Shown here piece after piece: positions 43,171 through 52,299 of a stretch of DNA of 64,000 nt. Position 1 is the stretch's first letter. Every line of letters begins with the position of its first letter. The translations under genes and the position numbers were made by a program. The stretch lies in the NCBI RefSeq assembly GCF_020639365.1, contig NZ_JAINUL010000001.1:7757632-7821631 (forward strand), in the 5' to 3' direction. The notes under the pieces are model-generated. The model saw only the letters and a list, made by a program, of their open reading frames with translations. It searched no databases and was not told where the DNA came from. Source of the stretch: Streptomyces flavotricini. GTDB lineage: Bacteria; Actinomycetota; Actinomycetes; Streptomycetales; Streptomycetaceae.

Positions 43171-43866
43171 TCAGCGGGCCCCCGCGGCCACGGGGACCCG
43201 GCTCTCCGCCTCGTCCCCGTTCACCGGACCGGCGTCGGCGCTCTCGCGCCGGCGCCGGTTCCGGCGCGTCACGAGCTGATCGGTCCACAGCGCGGCGGCC
43301 ACCCCGCAGACCCCGGCCAGCAGCGCCGCCCCGGCCAGTCCGCGGCTCTTGGTCCCCGTCTGCGCCACGGCCGTCGGCGGCACGAGGAGGGTGACGCTCA
43401 TCCGCGCCTTCTCCGGGATCTGCTGCTCGGCCTGCATGGCCGTGATGCGCTTCGTGTACGCCTCGACGACCTTGAGCACGGCCAGATTCGCGGCGGCGGG
43501 ATCCGCGTGCTCCGCCTGCACCTGGAGCGAGGGGATCAGATAGCGAGGGGTGACGCTGGTGCCGCTGTTGCGCGGCATCAGCCGGTACGTGCCGGACACC
43601 CCCGCGGCCCGCAACTCCGCCGCACCGGCGGGGGACGCGATGTGCTGCACCGCCGCGTACGACACGGCGGCCAGCGGGGGCTGGAGATTGGCGAGCTGAT
43701 TGGGCTGGCTGCCGGTCACCGGCGGCTTGAGCACGACGATCGCCGAGCTCACGTAGGTCTGGGCGGGGCGGAGCACCTGCAGGGCCCCGGCGGCCGCGAG
43801 CGCCGCCACCAGGACCAGGACGTACCAGCGGCGGCGAAGCGTGCGGAACAACTCACCAGGCGACAC
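43171..43866 (-). CDS. Wzz-like chain-length determinant
   Basis: A 231-residue polysaccharide co-polymerase of the Wzz type: an N-terminal helix (RRRWYVLVLVAALAAAGAL), a periplasm-equivalent helical domain (about 45-170), and a second helix (GLAGAALLAGVCGVAAALW) with a basic tail. No C-terminal tyrosine-kinase domain is present. AAGGAA precedes the GTG (43866). It is divergent from the Wzz-Wzy fusion with an 80-base gap, so the two may share a promoter region. Two or three Wzz-type domains in one locus suggest separate chain-length classes. Confidence 0.75.
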   Translation of the reverse strand: MSPGELFRTLRRRWYVLVLVAALAAAGALQVLRPAQTYVSSAIVVLKPPVTGSQPNQLANLQPPLAAVSYAAVQHIASPAGAAELRAAGVSGTYRLMPRNSGTSVTPRYLIPSLQVQAEHADPAAANLAVLKVVEAYTKRITAMQAEQQIPEKARMSVTLLVPPTAVAQTGTKSRGLAGAALLAGVCGVAAALWTDQLVTRRNRRRRESADAGPVNGDEAESRVPVAAGAR

Positions 43867-43946
43867 AGGATTCCTTCCGTCGCGTTCGATCTTCCCAGGA
43901 CGCCGGTCCGCCCGCCATCGGTTCCGGCAGGCGCGAGGGGGCATTC

Positions 43947-45956
43947 GTGAGCATCGGTGAAATGGTCGCCGTGCTGCGGCGCCGTTGGTACGTGATGGTG
44001 CCCCTGACGGTGATCGGACTCCTCGCGGGGATGCACCTGTACCGCTCGGTGCCCGTGGCCTACCAGTCGCAGAGCTCGGTGGCGCTGCTCGACTCCACGG
44101 CGGTGGCCGAACTGGCGCCGGCCTTCGGCAACCCCATCTCGAACGCGGGCGGTTCGCTGGTCGTCACCGCCGACGTGCTGATCAGGACCCTGTCCGGGGC
44201 CGACGCCGCGCGCGACCTGCACGGCCTCGGCGTGACCGACCCCTATACGGTCGGCTTCGCCGCGAACACCTCGGGCCCGATGCTCACGCTGACCGTCACG
44301 GGCACCGACCGGGCGAAGGTGCTCAAGGAGACCAGTACGCTCACCACCTTCGCCGGCGAGCAGCTCAACGCGCTCCAGGCGGCGGCCAAGGTACAGCCCG
44401 CGTACTTCGTCCAGACGGCCCCCGTGGTGCTGCCGCAGATCCCGGTGCCCCAGCTCAAGAGCCGCTACCAGCAGGTGCTGGCGGTGGTCATCGCGGGAGT
44501 GACCGCCGGCTTCACCCTCTCCTTCGTGACCGAGACCCTGCTGGTGGCCCGCCGCCGCAGGCGCGAGGCTGCCGGCGCACCCGCGGCGCGCGCCCGCAGG
44601 AGACTGCCGGGGCGCACGCCGGACGCCACCGCGCTGCTCAGCGGCTACCTGGGGCTGGCCTTCTTCATCCCCTCGAACCTGACCCTGCCGGGCATGGGCG
44701 GCGTGGGCACCCCGGCCAACGTGTTCGCCCTCCTGTGCCTGTTCTGGTACCTGGCGACCTGGCTGACCGGCCGGATCCGGCCCGCCCCGGGCACCCGGTT
44801 GCCCCGGGTCGTGATGTGGCTGCTCGCCGTCTCCGTGCTGGCCTCGTACCTCGCGGACGCCACCCGGGGCAGCACCCACAAGGAGGTGCTCGGCGCGGAC
44901 CGCGGCCTGATCGGACTGCTCGTCTGGGTGTCGATCGTGGTGCTGGTCTCCGCCGGCATCCAGGACCGGGCCCGCCTCGACGTCCTGATGCGCCGGGCCG
45001 TGGTGATGGGTTCGGTGGTGGCCGCCATCGGCTACTACGACTTCTTCACCGCGACGAACATCGCCGAACACATCAGCATCCCCGGACTCCAGTCCAGCGT
45101 CGCGCAGATCACCACGCTCGACCGCGGCGCGTTCACCCGGCCGCGCTCCACCACCGCCCAGCCGCTGGAGTTCGGCGGCATGCTCGCCCTGATGCTGCCC
45201 TTCGCCGTCCAGCAGGCCTTCGACCCGGTCCGCAGCCACCTCAGCCGATGGCGCCGCTGGGGGCCGGTGGCCCTGATGGGCGGAGCGCTGCCGCTGACCG
45301 TGTCGCGGACCTCCATCATCGGCGCGCTCATCGTGGTCCTGGTGATGGTGCCGCGCTGGAAGCCGCAGCGCCGCTGGACCGCGATCGGCCTGCTCATGGG
45401 CTCGGTGGCCTGCTTCAAGGTCGCCGTACCCGGGCTGATCGGCACCATCACCACGCTCTTCGGGTCCTTCCTGTCGAACTCCGACAGCAGCACCCAGGCC
45501 CGCACCGTCAAGTACAGCGCGATCGTCCCCTACCTGGAGGAGCGCCCGCTGTTCGGGCGGGGCCTCGGGACGTTCACGCCGGACCTGTACTTCTTCACCG
45601 ACAACCAGTACATGCTCACCCTGGCGGAGATGGGCCTGCTCGGCCTCCTCGCCCTCCTGGCGCTGTTCCTCACCGGGATCCACCAGGGCGGTGCCATCCG
45701 CCGCCTCGCCACCGACGAGTCCGAACGGGAGCTGGGCCAGGCGTTCTTCGCCTCCGCCCTCGTCGCCCTCGTCAGCAGCGCCACCTTCGACGCCCTCAGC
45801 TTCCCCATGTTCGCCGGGATGTTCTTCCTGACGATCGCCGCCGGAGGCAGTTACCTCGGCTTCATCCGGCGCGGCGCGCCGCCGAAGCCCCGAACCGCGG
45901 AGTCCCCATGCCCTCCCGTAGCCACCCGGACCGATCTCGCCCGGCCGGTCCCGTAG
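43947..45956 (+). CDS. Wzz-Wzy fusion: chain-length domain plus O-antigen polymerase/ligase
   Basis: A 669-residue membrane protein. The first ~205 residues look like a Wzz domain (VLRRRWYVMVPLTVIGLLAG; a closing TM, VLAVVIAGVTAGFTL). The rest (about 225-650) has about ten TMs and the Wzy/WaaL loop (LPLTVSRTSIIGALIVVL; YLEERPLFGRGLGTFTPDLYF), the expected polymerase or ligase. In most systems these are two proteins; here chain-length control and polymerisation are joined. GTG starts it. The next glycosyltransferase gene begins 49 bases before its stop. Polymerase versus ligase cannot be decided by sequence alone. Confidence 0.75.
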   Translation: MSIGEMVAVLRRRWYVMVPLTVIGLLAGMHLYRSVPVAYQSQSSVALLDSTAVAELAPAFGNPISNAGGSLVVTADVLIRTLSGADAARDLHGLGVTDPYTVGFAANTSGPMLTLTVTGTDRAKVLKETSTLTTFAGEQLNALQAAAKVQPAYFVQTAPVVLPQIPVPQLKSRYQQVLAVVIAGVTAGFTLSFVTETLLVARRRRREAAGAPAARARRRLPGRTPDATALLSGYLGLAFFIPSNLTLPGMGGVGTPANVFALLCLFWYLATWLTGRIRPAPGTRLPRVVMWLLAVSVLASYLADATRGSTHKEVLGADRGLIGLLVWVSIVVLVSAGIQDRARLDVLMRRAVVMGSVVAAIGYYDFFTATNIAEHISIPGLQSSVAQITTLDRGAFTRPRSTTAQPLEFGGMLALMLPFAVQQAFDPVRSHLSRWRRWGPVALMGGALPLTVSRTSIIGALIVVLVMVPRWKPQRRWTAIGLLMGSVACFKVAVPGLIGTITTLFGSFLSNSDSSTQARTVKYSAIVPYLEERPLFGRGLGTFTPDLYFFTDNQYMLTLAEMGLLGLLALLALFLTGIHQGGAIRRLATDESERELGQAFFASALVALVSSATFDALSFPMFAGMFFLTIAAGGSYLGFIRRGAPPKPRTAESPCPPVATRTDLARPVP

Positions 45957-46870
45957 CCGTCCTCGTCGTCACCTGGAACAGCGCCCGGGTGCTGCCCGAG
46001 TTCCTCGCCTCCCTGCCCGAGGGCATGGCCGGGCTCGACTGGCGCCTGGTCGTCGCCGACAACGACTCCGCCGACGACACCGTCGACGTCATCCGTTCGC
46101 TGGCCCCCGCGGCCACGGTCGTCCAGACCGGTCGCAACGCCGGGTACGCGGCCGGGGTGAACGCCGCCCTGGGAGCCGCAGCCGCGTGGGAGGGCGGCTT
46201 CCGCGCCGCCCTCGTGTGCAATCCGGACGTCCGGATGCACCGGGGCTGCGCCGCACTCCTCGTCGACGCGCTCGACGCACCCCTGTCCGGCGGCCGCCGG
46301 GTCGGGATCAGCGTGCCGCTGCTGTACGAGGAGGACGGCACCCTCCAGCACTCCCTGCGCCGCGAATCGCGCGTGACGCGGGCCCTGGGAGAGGCGGTGA
46401 TCGGCAACCGCAGGGCCGGGCGCTTCCCGCGCTGGAGCGAGCTGGTCACCGACGCGGCCGCGTACGAGCGGGCGACGGTCGCCGACTGGGCGACGGGCGC
46501 CCTCATGGCCCTCTCCCGGGACTGCCTGGACGCATGCGGGCCCTGGGACGAATCCTTCTTCCTCTACTCGGAGGAGACCGAGTACTGCCTGCGCGCGGGA
46601 GACCGCGGCTTCGTCACCCGACTCGAACCCGCCGCCGGCGCGGTCCACCTCGGGGGCGACTCCCAGGTCTCGCCCCGCCTGTGGACCCTGCTCACCCTCA
46701 ACCGGGTACGGCTCTACGGCCGTCGGCACGGGGCGGCGGCGACGGCCGCCTTCCGCGGGGCCGTACTGCTGCGGGAGACCTCCAGGGCCGTGCTCGGGAG
46801 GCCGGCGAGCCGGGCGGCGGCGCGGGCCCTGGCCAGCCCGTCCGCACTGCGCGCCACGCCCGGTCCCTGA
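45908..46870 (+). CDS. Rhamnosyltransferase-type family 2 glycosyltransferase
   Basis: A 320-residue GT2 enzyme with VLVVTWNSARVLPEFLASL, the nucleotide motif ADNDSADDTV and the CNPDVRMH metal/acceptor region, followed by the SEETEYCLRAGDRG motif typical of WbbL-like rhamnosyltransferases. It starts inside the end of the Wzz-Wzy gene (49-base overlap in another frame), implying coupled translation. It is the last rightward gene before a convergent glycosyltransferase at 46903. Rhamnose as donor is a family guess. Confidence 0.8.
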   Translation: MPSRSHPDRSRPAGPVAVLVVTWNSARVLPEFLASLPEGMAGLDWRLVVADNDSADDTVDVIRSLAPAATVVQTGRNAGYAAGVNAALGAAAAWEGGFRAALVCNPDVRMHRGCAALLVDALDAPLSGGRRVGISVPLLYEEDGTLQHSLRRESRVTRALGEAVIGNRRAGRFPRWSELVTDAAAYERATVADWATGALMALSRDCLDACGPWDESFFLYSEETEYCLRAGDRGFVTRLEPAAGAVHLGGDSQVSPRLWTLLTLNRVRLYGRRHGAAATAAFRGAVLLRETSRAVLGRPASRAAARALASPSALRATPGP

Positions 46871-46902
46871 CCGGCCCTCGGGGGGCTTCGGCGACGGCCG
46901 GG

Positions 46903-47709
46903 TCACCCGGTGGGCGTCTGCCCGTCCCAGGCGGTGTAGAAGCTCTCCGGGTTGACCAGGTAGCGGACCGTCGGCCGGGGCACGTGGCGGACCTCGTGGC
47001 GGCGCGCGTAGCGCCGTACGAGCTCCCAGTCCTCGCGCGGCAGCACCTCGGGAGTACGCCGCAGCCGGCTGAAGTACAGGGAGCGGGTGCGGCGCGCCAC
47101 GAAGGCGTTGGTGTCGAGGAAGGCCTCGTGGGCGGCCCGCCGGCGGTCGAACGGCACCGACAGCACGTCCCGTTCGGAGCCGTCGGGCAGGACCCGGCGC
47201 AGCGCGGTGTAGACGGCCTCGGGCCCGCCGGGCGGCTCCAGCACCGCGAGGGCCTGCTCCAGGTGGTCGGGCTCCCACAGGTTGTCGTCGTCGAGGAAGG
47301 CCACGTACCGCGAGCGGGTCAGCCGTATCCCCACGTTGCGCACGACTCCGGCCGTGGCCGTGTTGCGGGCCAGCGACACCGCGAACAGCCTTGGATCCCG
47401 CGGCAGTTCACCGAGCCCCGCGCCGTCGTCCACCACGATGACCACCTGGTCGGCGACGCTCTGCGCCAGGGCCGAGCGGACCGCCGCGCGCAGTGCCTCG
47501 GGCCGCCGGTGAGTGGCGATCACCGTGGCCACCAGGGCGCTCGGCGGGCTGCCCAGGGCGGCGGAGAGCCGGGCCGTCTCGGCATCCTCGAAGCGCCGCA
47601 GCCGCACGGCGGAGGGGGCGAGCAGGACCTTGTTCCTCGCCTCGAAGAGCACCAGCCAGCCGAAGGCCCGCTTGAGCAGCTCCCAGGGGGCCCGGGCGAT
47701 GCGGCGCAT
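46903..47709 (-). CDS. Family 2 glycosyltransferase
   Basis: A 268-residue GT2 enzyme. A 45-residue amphipathic N-terminus (WELLKRAFGWLVLFEARNK) precedes the GT-A core: ATVIATHRRPEALRAAV, VVDDGAGLGEL and the DxD-like FLDDDNLWEPDH, ending with a PREDWELVRRY motif. It is last of the leftward EPS run, 32 bases downstream of the beta-helix gene. Donor and acceptor unknown. Confidence 0.8.
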   Translation of the reverse strand: MRRIARAPWELLKRAFGWLVLFEARNKVLLAPSAVRLRRFEDAETARLSAALGSPPSALVATVIATHRRPEALRAAVRSALAQSVADQVVIVVDDGAGLGELPRDPRLFAVSLARNTATAGVVRNVGIRLTRSRYVAFLDDDNLWEPDHLEQALAVLEPPGGPEAVYTALRRVLPDGSERDVLSVPFDRRRAAHEAFLDTNAFVARRTRSLYFSRLRRTPEVLPREDWELVRRYARRHEVRHVPRPTVRYLVNPESFYTAWDGQTPTG

Positions 47710-47741
47710 GACGTCCTCTCGGTTCGATCGTCGGGGGGTGT

Positions 47742-48860
47742 TCAGGAGGTGGGGCCGGGGACCACGGGCCGGCCGTCGGCCGTGCGGTTGCCGCGCCACA
47801 CGTTCCCGGCGCCGCCCGCGTTCCAGGCGGCGACCGTCCCGTAGGCACCGGCGTTCGGGTGGTACTCGGCGGAGAACACGTTGTCCGTGACCTGGATGCC
47901 GGTCGCGCCCGGGCCGCCGCCGTACAGCGCGTACGCCCCGCCGGCCAGCCAGTTGGAGTCCACGACCACGGAGGACACGTTGCCGGTGTCCGCGAAGAGG
48001 CCGACGGCGGCGCTGGCGCCCTGGGCCACGTCCACGGGGTTCAGGAGGGTGTTGTGGCGGATGGTGAGGCGGCCCTTGTTGCCGCCGCCGCTGATGACGG
48101 CATCGGTGTGCTGCCATTCGCCGCCCTGGTTGCGGAACGGGACGATGCCGTGCACGTAGTTGTCGTGGATCTCGCCCTGGCCCATCGAGAGGGCGTTGCC
48201 GAACACGGAGATGTCGCACCAGCCGACCTCGATCGAGCTGCCGCCCATGTTGGAGACCGCGTAGTCGACGCCCCCGTTGTCGGGGCCCTTGCCCGGTACG
48301 GCGGTGATGGTGGTGTGCAGGACGCGCAGCCCGCTGAAGCCGGGGCGCAGGTTGATCCCCCACCAGTTCGCGGACGTGATCCGGCTGTCGATGACGGTGA
48401 CGTCGTTGGCGTAGACGTCGAGGGAACCGCGGATGTCCCAGCCCTTGATGACCATGCCGTCGGTCTTCACGGACATGTCGCCCGTGTCGTGCCGCTCCAG
48501 CGCGATCCGCGGGCCGGTGGTGCGGGAGTCGGGGAACCCGCAGGCACCCGGCGAGGAGCAGGGGCCCCCGGGCCCCGGGCTCGTACCCGTACCGGGCGAC
48601 GGCGTGCCGGAGGCCGGCGGTGACGAACCGGCGGACGGGCTCGGACCGCCGGACGCGGACGGGTCCGTGGAGGGCGGGGCGGAGGACGGCGCGGGCCCGG
48701 CCGGGGGAGTGGCGCCGGGGCACCGGAGGGCACTGTCCGGGCAGGGGGCGGCCGAGGGCTCGCCCGTCCCGGTCCGGTCGGCGTCGTAGAGCGCCAGGAC
48801 GACGGCCAGTACGAGCCCGGTCAGCAGCCAGGCCACGAGGCGCCTGCGGTCGCGTGCCAC
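47742..48860 (-). CDS. Membrane-anchored right-handed beta-helix protein
   Basis: A 372-residue protein with an N-terminal signal-anchor (LVAWLLTGLVLAVVLALY), a Pro/Ser/Gly-rich linker of about 80 residues, and a parallel beta-helix (about 130-365) with typical repeating DNYVHGI, RHNTLLNP and DSNWLAGG rungs. Such folds occur in polysaccharide lyases, epimerases and binding proteins. The catalytic residues cannot be recognised. GTG 48860 lies 5 bases past the stop of the Wzx gene. It may trim or bind the exported polymer outside the cell. Confidence 0.72.
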   Translation of the reverse strand: MARDRRRLVAWLLTGLVLAVVLALYDADRTGTGEPSAAPCPDSALRCPGATPPAGPAPSSAPPSTDPSASGGPSPSAGSSPPASGTPSPGTGTSPGPGGPCSSPGACGFPDSRTTGPRIALERHDTGDMSVKTDGMVIKGWDIRGSLDVYANDVTVIDSRITSANWWGINLRPGFSGLRVLHTTITAVPGKGPDNGGVDYAVSNMGGSSIEVGWCDISVFGNALSMGQGEIHDNYVHGIVPFRNQGGEWQHTDAVISGGGNKGRLTIRHNTLLNPVDVAQGASAAVGLFADTGNVSSVVVDSNWLAGGAYALYGGGPGATGIQVTDNVFSAEYHPNAGAYGTVAAWNAGGAGNVWRGNRTADGRPVVPGPTS

Positions 48861-48865
48861 GGCGG

Positions 48866-50344
48866 CTACCCCCGCGCCGGGGCCGTGCCGCGCAGGAAGC
48901 CGCGGCTGGGCAGGACGCAGACGACGTAGCAGAGGGTGCCCGCGGTCCCGGTGGCGAGGACCGCGAGGACCCCGTCGCCCAGGAGCCGCTCCAGACCGAG
49001 GACCACGCAGGCCATCACGGCGCCGCCCAGGAACGGCCAGGCACAGGCCCGGGCCACGGTCCGCAGGGACACCCCGCCGCGGTGCAGCGCGTAGAGGAAC
49101 ACCGGCACCACGACGGCGCCGGCGACCAGGACGTGCCCCTGGGCCACCCCCACGATCCCGCCCGCACCGGCGCCGACCACCAGGACCGGGACGAGGAGGA
49201 CGAGCCACAGTCCCTGCACGCCGATGAGGGAACGGCGCCGGCTGATGGCCACCAGGCAGTCGTACGCCAGCTCACAGCCGATCCGTACGAGCCCCAGCGC
49301 CATCAGCCAGGGCAGCGCGGCGGCCGCGGGCAGCCAGCGGTCCCCGTAGACCAGCCCGACGATCGGTGAGGCCAGGGCCGCCAGCAGCACGCACAGCGGG
49401 ACGGTGCCCGTCATCACCACGCCCAGGGCACGGCCGAACCCTCCGGCCAGCGCCCCCGGTGAGTCGGCCAGCCGGGAGAACCCGGCGAAGGAGACGCGGC
49501 GGGCGGCTTCCGAGATGATCCGAACCGGCCAGCCGGAGATGTTGAAGGCGAGCACGTAGAAGCCGAGGGCCAGCTGGTCCAGGGCGGAACCCACCACCAT
49601 CGTGTCCACGTTCACCACGCCGAGGGCGAGCATGCTGGCCCCGGCGAGCGGGAGCCCGAAGCGCAGCAGTGCCTTCGCCTGCTCCCGGTCCCAGCCGAAC
49701 CTCAGGGTGCCGGGCGCGGCGAGGCAGCATCCGAGGAGCGCGGCCGCGTTGCCGGCGACGGAGCCCCAGGCGAAGCTCATCGCGCCCCACCCCTGGACGG
49801 CCAGCAGCAGGGTCACCCCGGTGCTGAGGACGAAGTTGACGGCGTCGATCGCCATCCGCCTGCCCTGCGCGAACTCGCGGGTGAGGAACCCGGCGGGCAC
49901 CTGCGACAGACCGTCGAGGACCACGCACACGCACATCACGCGCAGGATCCCGGCGGCCTCGGGAGAGCCGAGCACCCGGGCCACGGCGGGAGCCGCCGCG
50001 AACAGGACGGCGTACAGCAGGCAGCTGGAGGCGGCGCTCAGGGTGAGCACGGTCGGGGCGAAGCGGCGCGGATCGCCCTCCCAGCGCACGATGGCGAGGG
50101 AGACGCCGAGTTCGTTGGCGGAGAGCAGCACCAGCAGCACCGTCTGGGCGATCCCGTACACGCCCCAGGCCTCGGGACCGAGGAAGAAGCGGGCGAGGAT
50201 GATGCCGGTGACGAAGTTGCCGAGGCGCATGACCACGGTGTTGACCAGGCTCCACCGGGCGGCGGAGCCGACCTTGCGTCCCAGCGAGGCCGCTTCGGGC
50301 GGGGTCCCGGCCGGGGCCCGGACACCGGCTTCGGTCCCGGTCAC
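48866..50344 (-). CDS. Wzx-type oligosaccharide flippase
   Basis: A 492-residue polytopic protein (about 12-14 TMs) of the MATE/MVF oligosaccharide flippase superfamily. GSAARWSLVNTVVMRLGNFVTGIILARFFLGPEAWGVYG at the start (shown shortened as the RLGNFVTG and LGPEAWGVYG motifs) is typical of Wzx/RfbX. It would move the lipid-linked repeat unit across the membrane for the Wzy part of the fusion at 43947. It overlaps the Wzz-like gene by four bases (ATGA). Substrate specificity is not visible. Confidence 0.8.
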   Translation of the reverse strand: MTGTEAGVRAPAGTPPEAASLGRKVGSAARWSLVNTVVMRLGNFVTGIILARFFLGPEAWGVYGIAQTVLLVLLSANELGVSLAIVRWEGDPRRFAPTVLTLSAASSCLLYAVLFAAAPAVARVLGSPEAAGILRVMCVCVVLDGLSQVPAGFLTREFAQGRRMAIDAVNFVLSTGVTLLLAVQGWGAMSFAWGSVAGNAAALLGCCLAAPGTLRFGWDREQAKALLRFGLPLAGASMLALGVVNVDTMVVGSALDQLALGFYVLAFNISGWPVRIISEAARRVSFAGFSRLADSPGALAGGFGRALGVVMTGTVPLCVLLAALASPIVGLVYGDRWLPAAAALPWLMALGLVRIGCELAYDCLVAISRRRSLIGVQGLWLVLLVPVLVVGAGAGGIVGVAQGHVLVAGAVVVPVFLYALHRGGVSLRTVARACAWPFLGGAVMACVVLGLERLLGDGVLAVLATGTAGTLCYVVCVLPSRGFLRGTAPARG

Positions 50345-51066
50345 GGCGAGGCTCCGGCGGAAGCGGGGGCGTTACGGGATTCGCCCGCCCCGGAGTCGGC
50401 GGCCCCGGGCACCCCGTCGGCCCCGGCGCTCTCGGCGGGCGCGGGCCGGTGCCGGCCCGGCTTGTCCGACCTGCGGCGCCGCGCCTCCACGAAGAAGGTG
50501 GCCACCAGGCTCAGTACGAAGCCCAGCGCTCCGGCCATGATCAGGTACTGGAGCCGGGTCTTGGTCTGCGCCTCCGGCTTCTGGGGCGGGACGATCGTGG
50601 CCATGCGGATCATGGCTTCGGCAGTCACCGACTGCTGGGCCTGGAACTCCTGCAGCCGCTTCTCGGCGTAGGCGGTGAAGACCTGGTCCGACTTCAGGAC
50701 GGCGGCCGGATCGGTTCCGGTGACGCTCAGCCACATGAAGGGCCCCTGCGCGTTGTCGGCGATCTTCGCCTCGTACTCCCCGGTGACGCCCTTGGCCTTG
50801 AGGTCGGCCCGGGAGTCGTCGGAGTTCAGGTTGCGGGCCAGGCCGTCGGCCATGCCGGTGAGCGAGGCCTGGGTGCTCAGGAAGGGGTTGCCGTCGAAGG
50901 CCACCGTGGCCTTCTTCGAGTTCAGGAGCGTCACGGTGCTCTGCGACCGGTACTCCACCGGGACGAGCACGTACACGCCCGCGATGAGCGCGGCCGTGAG
51001 CAGCAGTCCGGGCAGCAGCACGTACCAGCGCCTGCGCATGACCCGCCAGATCTCCGCGAGATCCAT
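50341..51066 (-). CDS. Wzz-like chain-length determinant
   Basis: A 241-residue co-polymerase with TMs at about 18-38 and 175-195, flanking a helical domain. It shares MRRRWYVLLPGLLL and YRSQSTVTLLNS with the N-terminal domain of the Wzz-Wzy fusion, so the two are likely duplicates. The cytoplasmic tail is Arg/Pro/Ala-rich with no kinase motif. ATG 51066 is preferred over the in-frame ATG at 51120 because GGGGAAG precedes it. It is first of a leftward run followed by the Wzx gene with a four-base overlap. Confidence 0.78.
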   Translation of the reverse strand: MDLAEIWRVMRRRWYVLLPGLLLTAALIAGVYVLVPVEYRSQSTVTLLNSKKATVAFDGNPFLSTQASLTGMADGLARNLNSDDSRADLKAKGVTGEYEAKIADNAQGPFMWLSVTGTDPAAVLKSDQVFTAYAEKRLQEFQAQQSVTAEAMIRMATIVPPQKPEAQTKTRLQYLIMAGALGFVLSLVATFFVEARRRRSDKPGRHRPAPAESAGADGVPGAADSGAGESRNAPASAGASP

Positions 51067-51185
51067 GGTCTTCCCCCTCGCGGCGGCGTCGTGTCGTCCA
51101 CGCGCCGCCGCTCTCTTCATGTGCGGATTACGGTTCTTGCTCTTCTCGGGTGGTGCGGTGGTGCGGTGGTGCGTCGTCGCCGTGG

Positions 51186-52295
51186 TTACCGGGCGAGGTC
51201 GGTGGGCCGCAGCCGCGTCCCCGCCGCCCCGCCCTCCAGCAGGACGTGTGCGATGCGCTCGCTCGCCCGGCCGTCCCAGAGTTCGGGGCAGCGCGGCGCC
51301 GGCGGATCGTCCAGCACCCGGTTCACCACCGCCGTGACGCGCTCCGGGTCGGTCCCCGCGAGGACGTTGGTGCCCTCCTCGACGGTGATCGGCCGCTCGG
51401 TGTTCTCGCGCAGGGTCACGCAGGGCACGCCCAGCGCCGTGGTCTCCTCCTGGACGCCGCCCGAGTCGGTCAGCACCACGCGTGCGGCGTCCTGGAGCGC
51501 GATGAAGTCCAGGTACCCGGCGGCCGGAACCATCCGGATCCCGCCGGGGACTCCGATCTCCTCCAGCCGCCGCGCCGCCCGCGGGTGCACGGGCAGCAGC
51601 AGCGGGCAGCGGCCGGCGATCTCGCCCAGCGCCTTGAGCAGGCCGCGCAGGGCGGCGGGATCGTCCACGTTGGCCGGCCGGTGCAGGGTGACCAGGCCGT
51701 ACCCGCCCCGGGTGAGCCCGTACCGGTCCAGGACGTCCGAGGCCCGGGCCCGGTCCAGGTTGGCGAGCAGGGTGTCGATCATGACGTTGCCGACGACGTG
51801 GATCTGGTCCTCCCGGTACCCCTCCGCCCGCAGGTTCGCGGCCGCGTCGGGGGAAGGGGCCAGCAGGTAGTCGCTGACGCGGTCGGTGGCGACCCGGTTG
51901 ACCTCCTCGGGCATGCCCCAGTCCCGGCTGCGCAGACCCGCCTCCACGTGGGCCAGGAGCGGGCCGGCCTTGGCGGTGACCAGGGCGCAGGCCAGCGTGG
52001 AGTTGATGTCCCCGACCACCACCACGGCGTCCGGAACCAGTTCGTCCAGCAGCGGCTCGAAGGCCGCCATCACCCGGCCGGTCTGCTGGGCGTGCGTACC
52101 GGATCCGGCACCCAGGTACCGGTCGGGCGGACGGATGCCCAGGTCGCGGAAGAAGACGTCGTTCATGGACTCGTCGTAGTGCTGTCCGGTGTGGACGAGG
52201 ACGACCTCGGCGCCGCGGCGCTCCAGGGCGTCCATCACCGGTTTGATCTTCATGTAGTTGGGCCGTGCCCCGGCCACGCAGATGATCCTGGGCAT
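51186..52295 (-). CDS. wecB: UDP-GlcNAc 2-epimerase (WecB/WbpI type)
   Basis: A 369-residue non-hydrolysing 2-epimerase: GARPNYMKIKPV at the start, HTGQHYDESM, VVGDINSTLACAL, the catalytic-region HVEAGLRSRDWGMPEEVNR and later TDSGGVQEET. It converts UDP-GlcNAc to UDP-ManNAc, or the 2,3-diacetamido uronic acid equivalent in WbpI. It is followed upstream by the dehydrogenase gene with 4 bases between. It could act before or after the dehydrogenase depending on whether the pathway is the WecBC or the Wbp type. Confidence 0.85.
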   Translation of the reverse strand: MPRIICVAGARPNYMKIKPVMDALERRGAEVVLVHTGQHYDESMNDVFFRDLGIRPPDRYLGAGSGTHAQQTGRVMAAFEPLLDELVPDAVVVVGDINSTLACALVTAKAGPLLAHVEAGLRSRDWGMPEEVNRVATDRVSDYLLAPSPDAAANLRAEGYREDQIHVVGNVMIDTLLANLDRARASDVLDRYGLTRGGYGLVTLHRPANVDDPAALRGLLKALGEIAGRCPLLLPVHPRAARRLEEIGVPGGIRMVPAAGYLDFIALQDAARVVLTDSGGVQEETTALGVPCVTLRENTERPITVEEGTNVLAGTDPERVTAVVNRVLDDPPAPRCPELWDGRASERIAHVLLEGGAAGTRLRPTDLAR

Positions 52296-52299
52296 GGTG

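Noticed and set aside
46868..46905. Bidirectional terminator between convergent genes at 46870/46903
   Set aside because: Only 6 bp pair (46871-46876 with 46896-46901) around a 19-base loop, which is too weak to list.
43171..51066. Tyrosine autokinases fused to Wzz (BY-kinase)
   Set aside because: None of the three Wzz-type proteins has a C-terminal Walker motif or Tyr cluster.
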